The notes under the pieces: generated by a model
The model's database searches: none
The model's input: only the letters and a program-made list of their open reading frames with translations
Told to the model about the DNA's origin: nothing
Shown here: positions 26,096 to 32,846 of the stretch, piece by piece
How the letters are laid out: every line of letters begins with the position of its first letter
Numbering within the stretch: the first letter of the stretch is position 1
Made by a program: the position numbers and the translations under genes
Assembly: GCA_009782915.1 (NCBI GenBank)
Contig: WRIC01000019.1
Coordinates: 1 to 32,846 of the forward strand
Direction of reading: 5' to 3'
Length of the DNA stretch: 32,846 nt
DNA from: Propionibacteriaceae bacterium
GTDB taxonomy: Bacteria > Actinomycetota > Actinomycetes > Propionibacteriales > Propionibacteriaceae

Positions 26096-26120
26096 CTGAG
26101 ATGTTTCAATGAGTCCCTTC

Positions 26121-26134
26121 CAGGACGCTTCCTG
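26121..26134 (+). terminator. Weak hairpin after the glycosyltransferase gene
   Basis: CAGGA-CGCT-TCCTG is a 5-bp stem followed by TTTC. It sits between two genes that face each other. It is weak for an intrinsic terminator. Confidence 0.3.
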
Positions 26135-26160
26135 TTTCACACTCATGGCGGGAAGGAAGA

Positions 26161-26820
26161 TCATAAGTGAACCTCCATCATCATCTCTTTTACTCTGGCA
26201 TCTTCACGAGCCATACAATAGTCGGCGAGGTCTGCCATGACGAGACCAACACGCACAGGAGCGGGAGCAGGAAATAGATGCGGCTCATCTACAACATGGA
26301 GCACAACATTAGATGGGGATGCTGGCACAAGCAAGTAGTCAGCAATGATGGAACTGAGATGGTCCTGAGATACATAACCCTCGACTTGATGGGCGGCCGA
26401 AAGCCCTGATCGCTGATCCGAAACCCCCGACAAAACCAAACGAGGATCATTTCTAAGGTTTTCAAGCGCCACATTTTGAACATTGAAACAAAGACGCTCT
26501 GCTCGATTGCGTACCCAGGTCATTAACAGACCTGAAGGATCATTATCATTCAGTAACTGATGAAGATGCTGACGCAATCGGTATCGTTCGGTGGCACCCA
26601 ACACAGGATTATCGGTTCCTGACAATAGGCTAATGAACCCCCATGCCATCCGCTTGCTCATTGCTCTGCCACGAAACCTGCGCCGAGGTAAAAGTGACTC
26701 GTCAATAACATAGACTCCCGAGATTTTTTCAGCAGGTATTGTTCCCGCCTGGATCAACTGGAGTACCCTGCGTGAACTCGAATCAAGCCGCAGGGCTGCT
26801 TCACGGACTGAAATGGCCAT
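26161..26820 (-). CDS. Helix-turn-helix protein with AbiEi-like C-terminal region
   Basis: The 219-residue product has an N-terminal excisionase/MerR-like winged HTH (about 5-50: VREAALRLDSSSRRVLQLIQ). A middle region with many Arg and a C-terminal region follow. The C-terminus (VRVGLVMADLADYCMAREDARVKEMM) resembles the end of AbiEi-type antitoxins, but this is only a pattern match. No AbiEii-like nucleotidyltransferase toxin adjoins it. I chose the ATG at 26820; a GTG at 26826 is also in frame. The GC content is visibly lower than in the division cluster, as for the relaxase gene upstream. It may be a regulator of the mobile region or an orphan antitoxin. Confidence 0.65.
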   Translation of the reverse strand: MAISVREAALRLDSSSRRVLQLIQAGTIPAEKISGVYVIDESLLPRRRFRGRAMSKRMAWGFISLLSGTDNPVLGATERYRLRQHLHQLLNDNDPSGLLMTWVRNRAERLCFNVQNVALENLRNDPRLVLSGVSDQRSGLSAAHQVEGYVSQDHLSSIIADYLLVPASPSNVVLHVVDEPHLFPAPAPVRVGLVMADLADYCMAREDARVKEMMMEVHL

Positions 26821-26827
26821 GATCACT

Positions 26828-26857
26828 AGTATACTCTAGAAAGAAGATATGTGTGCA
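26828..26857 (-). promoter_or_regulatory. Promoter for a leaderless transcript of the HTH gene
   Basis: On the minus strand a -10 box TATACT (26833-26828) lies 7 nt before the ATG at 26820. A TGCACA (26857-26852), 4/6 to the -35 consensus, lies 18 nt further upstream. No ribosome-binding site precedes the ATG, so transcription probably starts at or beside the start codon. Confidence 0.55.
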
Positions 26858-26911
26858 TTAGTGCCACGGTTTACACAAATGCACAGGCAGTGTCGTAAAG
26901 GCCTCTGTCAC

Positions 26912-29900
26912 CTAGAAACCCAGCTCTGGCTCATCATTCCGAAGCAGCGATGGCTCATCGCCAGGGTTACCAAGGTCGAGATTCGCACCTTGAATTGCTT
27001 GAATAGCTGCAAGATCAAACGAAGGTGTCGCCTGGATTTGTTCTTCTGGGGCCGCCCACGGATCATTGGCTGAGTCATAGGAGCGAGACGGTACATAATC
27101 GAGGCGTATCTCCGACGCAATACTTGCGAGGTGCTTGGCCCATTCATCACTGCTCCGAACATAGTTGTGATATGGCGATGACTCGGTTACACGCTGGTCT
27201 AAGTCACTGAGTGTATTTGCGAAGTAGTGAACCTGTTCATCAATGGCAGCGGAGGGGAGACTGGCGATACGTTCCATGGTTGGATGCACTAGATGATTGA
27301 ACAGTAGATCGATGTGGCCGACTGCCTGGTAGTAGTTGCCGTTGGTCCTGTCAACAAGTCTGGCGATTTCTCTCTCAGTGAGGCTGACTGCTAGCCCTGG
27401 ATTGAGATCTGGGTATTGCAGGAATTGTGTGAACCATTCCCGCTCATTGGTGTACATGTCACCGGGGTCTTTGCACTCCCCCAGTATCCTCAGCCGATGC
27501 GGATCAGCACCACGGCTGGTGAGCATGTCGTGTGCCTTTTCTGCTGCTTTCCATCCGGCTTCATCATTATCCAGGGCCACCAGCGCTACTGGATCCTCCG
27601 CGAAATGGGGTTGGAGAATACTCACTTGGGTAGCTGTGAGAGCTGTCCCAGATGGTGCAACACCAACAGCGTGCCCATCTCCTGCGAGAGTAACAGCGAT
27701 CGCATCCATGGGGCCTTCAACAATGACTGGGGTGGTAGATGATGTGACCAGCTCAGCCCCAAAGAGGATCTCACCTTTCCTGTACGCACGGGTGCTAGGT
27801 GTGTTGATGTACTTCGGTGTGTGCTCGTTTTGGGTGGCAGGGTTAGCTCTGGCAATGAAACCAACGACGTCATTATTCTGATTGCGCACTTCGATGGTGA
27901 CCTGGTCGCGGAAGAAGTCACTAAAGAACGATTCACCTCTGCGATTGGTCCGCCATTTCGCCAATCCCGAATCCAGGAGTTCCTGATCCGTGACGTGGAG
28001 AGTACGCATGTGGTCAATGAGTGAGGTCCACTGCTGTGGTGCTCTACCGATCCCCCACCTGGTGTCATTGCTGAGATCAGTGTCGAACCTTGACTTGATG
28101 TACTGCGATGCCCATGAGTCTGCAAATAGATCACGATAGAACTCTGCTGCGATAGTGTTCAGCTCAATAATTCTCTTTTCACTCGTCGGACCATAGTCCT
28201 CTGTGATGCTGAAGAAGCGATCGTCGAATTCGTCAGCAGTGATCGGATCAGGCGGTGGCAATGCTACATGATCCTCTGCTGGTTCCTCGTTAATAGTTGA
28301 GTAGATGTCATTACGGCTGGTGGAATTTCCATGTTCGACGACATACCTGTTGAGGAATTCTTCATCTTCAACACTGTGGGCTATGTCGATGTCATCAGGT
28401 GGGAGTTCTTCATATGAGGCAATGCTGGCAAGCTCTTGGTCAAGAATTGTTTTAAGTGTAGAAGTCAGTATCGGGACAAGCCCCGTGACAGGAATATCTT
28501 GGCTGAGGACAAGACCCTGACACAGTTCAAGGTAGGCTTCCTGCTGGTTACTGGGGATGCTTCTCATCAAACTGACCAGGGCTGGCCATGACATGTCTGT
28601 GAGAATGACGGAGTGTTGGTCAGCTGGAATCCCCTGAAGTAGTTTCGGGGTCCACCCAGGTCGGAGAACGGAATGGGGGGCTTCTGGTAGGTCTTGCGGA
28701 ATGGGATCCAAATGGTCAACGACCCGATACCACAAGGCTGATGCAGGTTGATCGACAGGTAAAGCCCTGGCGGTATTCAACTCTTGGTTGATCCACTGTT
28801 CGAGTTGCTCCCGAGTTGCTCGTCCAGTGTGAATAGTGTCCTGCAGTCTGGTAATGATACTGGGCCACAGCGGATCTCTGGCCACGTTGTCAGGAACCAG
28901 TTCTGACCACTGGTGAGTGTGAAGAACCTGCTCGATTTGACCAGCGAGCTGCCGGTGGGCTTGCTTGAGTCGTACTGTCATAGCGGGAAGTTGGGTACCC
29001 AGTGGGTTGAGGTCACTATCGGGGATTTGGTTTGCTGCACGCCAGATAGCCACAGAAGCCACCAGTTCACGGTGACCAATCAAGACTGATGCCCACTGTG
29101 GGCAGGTAGACCTGGTCCACCCAGAAGTATCTACACTGATTTGATGCGCCTCAGAAACAATCAGATCACGATACGTCTCAATGAGGGTGTTCCATTGCTG
29201 AGGATCCTCAAACACATTGTTCTGTGATTTGGTAATAGTTGGTGGTGGGAGAAGCCAAGATAAGGGACCAGCAATATCCTGGTAAAGACGCAAACTGGGC
29301 AACCTCCATGACAACACTGCAGCATAGTCTCGCGCTTTTTCGATTCTATCTCTCTCATCGAGGGGACGCTCATCGATGCAACTGATCAACAACTCGTAGG
29401 GATCCTCGCCGGACATGACGTGGCGGTAGACTAATTCGTTGAGAAGGGTGTCCCAAGCTGGTTCATCTGAGAGCGGACGATACCCTCTCTCCTGCATCAC
29501 CTGGTCAGCAAACCTGGTGAACTCTTCAACCCTATCTTCCGTGAAGATCATGTGACACGCTCGCGCAATGGTTGACGTATATACACTCGCGTCTTGGAAG
29601 AGTTGCGTAAATGGGTTGACGTTCTCCCGTTTCACTGTGGTAGCAGACAATGATGTTGCGCTGCGGTTCATGATGTCGCGCAGGATTTCCACTGCTGTTT
29701 GTTGCCGGGCATCTTCCTCGAAAACTGATGTTTCCGGGTCGGTTTCTCCACCCGTGACCACATAGGCTTGATTCATAGAACGGCCGCGTGACATTCCTAC
29801 ATACAGGCCAGCGAGGTCTTCATTGCCACCGATGAGTACACGAGCAACATCAACAGTGGTGCCTTGCGCTGCGTGAATGGTTTGCGCATACCCCAGCTCC

Positions 29901-32716
29901 ACACTGCTTCTCACATACTCCGTTGAAAGAATGGTACGAAGCCTGGGATCATCGGCTCGCGTTACATCGAGAGACCCATCTGGTAGTACATTCCTAACGA
30001 TCCACCTGTCACGATTCTTGACACAATCAGTGCGTGACACTCGCATGGTGTAGTTGTTGACTCTGGTCACCACTACATCTCCCACCCCTGCGTAGTGCTC
30101 ATCACTCAGGGCAGTGGTCACCTGCGACTCAACAAAACCATGGTTGCGTCTCCACTGTTGAGCGACACTATTGAGGTCGTGGATTTGGTCGAGAGTGGCT
30201 GCTAGCATGATCGAGTCAGCGCCTGTTTCCTGATCGAAAACCCAGTCACGAAATACTGCGTCTACCGCGACTGGTTCTGTTACTGCGCGGATCCGATCAT
30301 GGTCTGTGTACCAACCCAGTGCATCATGGTTACCATTGCGCAAGGCAATGGTAGCTTCGCCCTCTGTTGGGTTGGTGAACCGCATCAATTCATTGAGAGT
30401 GACAGCACCATATTCTGCGCGAAGGTCCCGCAAAATGCCGCCCGACCCCACAGCTGCAAGTTGGCGATCATCCCCGACAAGGGTGATTGAAGCGCCACGA
30501 TCGAGACCGAACTCTACAAGCGCCGCAAGGTCCAGTGTTCCTGCCATCCCTGCTTCGTCAACAACGATCATCGTTGACTCGTTGATCTGATTCTTCCACC
30601 ACTCCAGAGACTCACTCCCCTCACCTGGTACTTCATTGTTTTGTTGACCAAGTTCAGGGTCTATTCCCCGCAGTTTGTAGGTGAGGGAAGCAAGAGTGCC
30701 CGTTGGGGAATCACCTAACGCTCCGCGAAGTTCCTGTGCTGCAATCGCCTGATGGGAGAAACCCACCACGTTGCCACCCGCTGATTTCCATGCGTCTGCG
30801 AAGACTCTCATAGCCGTGGTTTTCCCGGTTCCTGCTGGTGCAAGTGCTAACTGTAGGCGACGTCCTGACTGAGCCAGAGTGTCCACCATCATCGACTGGG
30901 ATCCATTCAGAGTGACCCCATCGGTACTTGCTTGGGTTCGCGCGATAAGAAGATCAACATCACGAACAGTGCGACCATCGAGACGCAGGCCAGCGTGAAT
31001 AATGGACTGTTCGGCATCGAGTACGGCTTGGGTGGTCCACAGATTTGCACGAGGGCGGGTGGAAGGTGAGTGTCCGTCTTGAAGTAGCTCGATTGGGGTG
31101 GTGGCAATGTCGCTCCTGCACAAGGAGACCGAGCGATCGAGCATTGCCTGAACCATGTCCTCAACAAGACCCAGTCGCTCAGTTTCTGTGAGATCCAAAT
31201 CCACAACCCTTCGAGCTGCCTCAGCATAGAGATGGTTGGACCGAAATTGGGCTGTTGATTCTGTGACCTTCAACAACCCATAGGTGGCATGGTAGTCAAC
31301 GAATCCGTCCTTGCCCAGCTGCTCGAATCGATCCCTATTCAGAGCGTGGATGGGGGAAACCTGATTGTTGTGGGTGAACTGGGACAGTCCTTCATGACCG
31401 AACACATGACTAGTTTCATCAGCCCAATACTGTCGCTGCTCCTTAAAAGACGCAGCCAATGTTTTCGCCGGCCGTGTCGCAAGAGTTGCTGTCTGAGCAA
31501 GTTTGGATGCTTCGATCGGTGTAGGGAAGCGCCCATGAGTGGCACGAAAATCCTCAACCAGTTCAGCTTCTTTTGTGGTAATCGCGGAACGCCGTTTAGA
31601 GAAATGACGGATCATTTCGTCACTGATTCCAGCGACCTCCCGTACCGGCCGACGACCCACATGGCGTGGAGTTCGGGCAGTGAACTCTAAACCAAGTTCA
31701 TCGTGCAACATGGACTCCATAGTTAGGGTATACCGTTCTGACGCTGCAACAATGGCTTGATAAATTCCCTCCCCATCAATGGTCAACCATTTACCCGTGT
31801 CTTTAGAATAGACACGGTTAGCAATCGCACAGTGAGTATGCAAATTCGGGTCACCAGCTCTTGACGTGCGATGAGTGAACAGCGCAGCAATCAGCCCAGT
31901 GGTTTTCGTGTGCAGTACACCATTGGTTCCTTCACGAGTGTAGAGGTGCTCGTCTTCGATCCATTCCAAGGTGGAAGCCACCGCACGATCATGAATGCTT
32001 TGGATGTGACGGGAGGTGTCAAGATCACTCAGCGCCCACATCAAAGAGACAGACTTCACTGGAGTGAAGGTCAGATCATACCCAGCACACGACTGCTTGG
32101 GCAGTCTCATCTGTTCAGCAATAAACCCACCCAGTTCACGTTCAGTGGGTAGGCGACCATGCTGTTCTTGGAAACTGTCAGTAGCGACCTGCGTGCGAAT
32201 CCGGGACTGCACCTCATCAGGCACTTCCCCACAATCATTCTCGATACGCCACCGATCGTAAGCAGCCCCGACCTTATTGAGGAAGTCCGATCTGGCAGAT
32301 CGTGGCATCTGTTGATCTTTCCCAGTTCCTGGAAGCCCTGGTTGCGGAATGATTTCATTACTGTAAGTGGCGTATTTCCTTCCCAATTTCACAGCTTTCA
32401 TTGCTTGGGCACCCGTATCCCCACGAGCGATCATCGCCCGCTGGATCACATCAGAATCAGGGTGCAACCCTTCACCAAACAGCGCACGCATCTGATCCTC
32501 AGACACCTGAGATCCAGCCCTAGTGTCGAGATGCATCCCCCCAAACGTTGGCAACGATTCCAAACCAGAACCCCACCACACTCCTGGCTGCTCACCTCTT
32601 TCAGAGTAATAGTCCGCTAAAGACTGCCGTCCCCGGTGCTCATCATTCGCAGCAACCTGCTTGGTGAGGTACGTGTAACCGTTCCCCGCAGAGACTTTAT
32701 GGATGCTGAGTGACAC
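26912..32716 (-). CDS. MobF relaxase-helicase fused to a DnaG-type primase core (conjugation)
   Basis: The 1934-residue product (from the GTG at 32716; a TTG at 32734 would add six residues) has four regions. (i) About 1-420 is the TrwC-type relaxase, with candidate catalytic Tyr in GNGYTYL near 14-16 and the HUH-type three-His motif (THRTSRAGDPNLHTH, His282, His293, His295). (ii) About 590-1000 is a RecD/TraI-like superfamily 1 helicase, with Walker A APAGTGKTT (Lys632), VVDEAGM near 716 and TIHAAQGTT near 940. (iii) About 1000-1510 is helical and unrecognised. (iv) About 1515-1790 is a Toprim_N plus TOPRIM DnaG core (AAEFYRDLF, VIVEGPMDAIAV, LDNDEAG) without the CHC2 zinc finger. It should nick oriT, unwind the strand and perhaps prime synthesis in the recipient. 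Lower GC suggests transferred DNA. Confidence 0.9.
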   Translation of the reverse strand: MSLSIHKVSAGNGYTYLTKQVAANDEHRGRQSLADYYSERGEQPGVWWGSGLESLPTFGGMHLDTRAGSQVSEDQMRALFGEGLHPDSDVIQRAMIARGDTGAQAMKAVKLGRKYATYSNEIIPQPGLPGTGKDQQMPRSARSDFLNKVGAAYDRWRIENDCGEVPDEVQSRIRTQVATDSFQEQHGRLPTERELGGFIAEQMRLPKQSCAGYDLTFTPVKSVSLMWALSDLDTSRHIQSIHDRAVASTLEWIEDEHLYTREGTNGVLHTKTTGLIAALFTHRTSRAGDPNLHTHCAIANRVYSKDTGKWLTIDGEGIYQAIVAASERYTLTMESMLHDELGLEFTARTPRHVGRRPVREVAGISDEMIRHFSKRRSAITTKEAELVEDFRATHGRFPTPIEASKLAQTATLATRPAKTLAASFKEQRQYWADETSHVFGHEGLSQFTHNNQVSPIHALNRDRFEQLGKDGFVDYHATYGLLKVTESTAQFRSNHLYAEAARRVVDLDLTETERLGLVEDMVQAMLDRSVSLCRSDIATTPIELLQDGHSPSTRPRANLWTTQAVLDAEQSIIHAGLRLDGRTVRDVDLLIARTQASTDGVTLNGSQSMMVDTLAQSGRRLQLALAPAGTGKTTAMRVFADAWKSAGGNVVGFSHQAIAAQELRGALGDSPTGTLASLTYKLRGIDPELGQQNNEVPGEGSESLEWWKNQINESTMIVVDEAGMAGTLDLAALVEFGLDRGASITLVGDDRQLAAVGSGGILRDLRAEYGAVTLNELMRFTNPTEGEATIALRNGNHDALGWYTDHDRIRAVTEPVAVDAVFRDWVFDQETGADSIMLAATLDQIHDLNSVAQQWRRNHGFVESQVTTALSDEHYAGVGDVVVTRVNNYTMRVSRTDCVKNRDRWIVRNVLPDGSLDVTRADDPRLRTILSTEYVRSSVELGYAQTIHAAQGTTVDVARVLIGGNEDLAGLYVGMSRGRSMNQAYVVTGGETDPETSVFEEDARQQTAVEILRDIMNRSATSLSATTVKRENVNPFTQLFQDASVYTSTIARACHMIFTEDRVEEFTRFADQVMQERGYRPLSDEPAWDTLLNELVYRHVMSGEDPYELLISCIDERPLDERDRIEKARDYAAVLSWRLPSLRLYQDIAGPLSWLLPPPTITKSQNNVFEDPQQWNTLIETYRDLIVSEAHQISVDTSGWTRSTCPQWASVLIGHRELVASVAIWRAANQIPDSDLNPLGTQLPAMTVRLKQAHRQLAGQIEQVLHTHQWSELVPDNVARDPLWPSIITRLQDTIHTGRATREQLEQWINQELNTARALPVDQPASALWYRVVDHLDPIPQDLPEAPHSVLRPGWTPKLLQGIPADQHSVILTDMSWPALVSLMRSIPSNQQEAYLELCQGLVLSQDIPVTGLVPILTSTLKTILDQELASIASYEELPPDDIDIAHSVEDEEFLNRYVVEHGNSTSRNDIYSTINEEPAEDHVALPPPDPITADEFDDRFFSITEDYGPTSEKRIIELNTIAAEFYRDLFADSWASQYIKSRFDTDLSNDTRWGIGRAPQQWTSLIDHMRTLHVTDQELLDSGLAKWRTNRRGESFFSDFFRDQVTIEVRNQNNDVVGFIARANPATQNEHTPKYINTPSTRAYRKGEILFGAELVTSSTTPVIVEGPMDAIAVTLAGDGHAVGVAPSGTALTATQVSILQPHFAEDPVALVALDNDEAGWKAAEKAHDMLTSRGADPHRLRILGECKDPGDMYTNEREWFTQFLQYPDLNPGLAVSLTEREIARLVDRTNGNYYQAVGHIDLLFNHLVHPTMERIASLPSAAIDEQVHYFANTLSDLDQRVTESSPYHNYVRSSDEWAKHLASIASEIRLDYVPSRSYDSANDPWAAPEEQIQATPSFDLAAIQAIQGANLDLGNPGDEPSLLRNDEPELGF

Positions 32717-32722
32717 ACAAAC

Positions 32723-32728
32723 AGCGTA
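32723..32728 (-). promoter_or_regulatory. Candidate -10 box for a leaderless relaxase transcript
   Basis: On the minus strand TACGCT ends 6 nt before the GTG at 32716, and no ribosome-binding site is visible. The -35 region is not convincing. The geometry matches the leaderless pattern seen for the neighbouring HTH gene. Confidence 0.35.
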
Positions 32729-32753
32729 GCACAACCGAAATGCAAAAGGTGTG

Positions 32754-32782
32754 TAGACTTTATGGGAATTTAGGAGTAATGT
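32754..32782 (+). promoter_or_regulatory. Candidate promoter of the rightmost gene
   Basis: TAGACT (32754-32759) and TAATGT (32777-32782) are separated by 17 nt. The first overlaps the second copy of an 11-bp direct repeat AGACTTTATGG (32692-32702 and 32755-32765). The 118-bp region between relaxase and this gene is also where an oriT could lie, but no nic site is recognised. Confidence 0.4.
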
Positions 32783-32834
32783 TCAGGGGTAGTTGAAGAA
32801 GTATGGGTAAGAAGGAATGGAAGGAGAGTGAATC

Positions 32835-32846
32835 ATGGAAGATGAG
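32835..32846 (+). CDS. Start of a gene running off the right edge
   Basis: Only four codons are visible (MEDE), starting at the ATG at 32835. A good ribosome-binding site GGAAGGAG lies about 8 nt upstream, and a promoter candidate precedes it. It diverges from the relaxase gene, so it may be another mobile-element gene. No function can be given. Confidence 0.5.

Noticed and set aside
26109-26156. Interlaced inverted repeats ATGAGT/ACTCAT and CCTTCC/GGAAGG at the edge of the mobile region
   Set aside because: The stems are only 6 bp with long loops and interlock. They may be chance, and I could not support an attachment site.

Overview
The window reads as chromosomal DNA of an actinobacterium of intermediate GC content. 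The evidence is the dnaK-grpE-dnaJ-hspR heat-shock operon with HspR-type operators, the fhaA-fhaB-pstP-rodA-pbpA-pknB cell-division and Ser/Thr-kinase cluster followed by crgA, and a [4Fe-4S] class I fumarase. A member of the Propionibacteriaceae or a near relative would fit, but I cannot prove the family from this sequence alone.

Layout. (1) 1-3058, all on the minus strand: a tight five-gene module with a two-TM protein, two small helical proteins of WXG100/ESX size, a single-TM protein and a DUF2974 (Mbeg1-like) alpha/beta-hydrolase cut by the window edge. It resembles a type VII secretion cargo cassette. (2) 3178-7475, plus strand: promoter with two HAIR-like operators, then dnaK, grpE, dnaJ and hspR, each overlapping or closely following the last. 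The grpE frame carries an extra 51-residue tail with 18 cysteines that looks like a small metallothionein. (3) 7476-14428: housekeeping genes (dCMP deaminase, CorA, RarD, AI-2E-family permease, class I fumarase) separated by intergenic regions packed with one family of double-hairpin repeats (REP/BIME-like, about 84 bp) and short tandem arrays derived from its ends (periods 21, 24, 25, 27 and 130 bp). (4) 14429-16780: eukaryote-type UDP-glucose pyrophosphorylase and an IclR regulator. (5) 16875-26095: fhaA, fhaB, pstP, rodA, pbpA, pknB, crgA and a GT87-like membrane glycosyltransferase, nearly all touching or overlapping. PknB and PstP write and erase phosphorylation, the FHA proteins read it, and RodA/PbpA build the wall. 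(6) 26161 to the end: plasmid-like or integrated mobile DNA with lower GC, containing an HTH/AbiEi-like protein and a giant MobF relaxase-helicase fused to a DnaG-type primase core. A divergent gene starts at the right edge.

The most unusual items are the cysteine-rich GrpE tail, the relaxase-helicase-primase fusion, the repeat family with its satellite arrays, and the type VII-like hydrolase module. No rRNA, tRNA or CRISPR array was recognised, and no transposase that would mobilise the repeats lies in the window.
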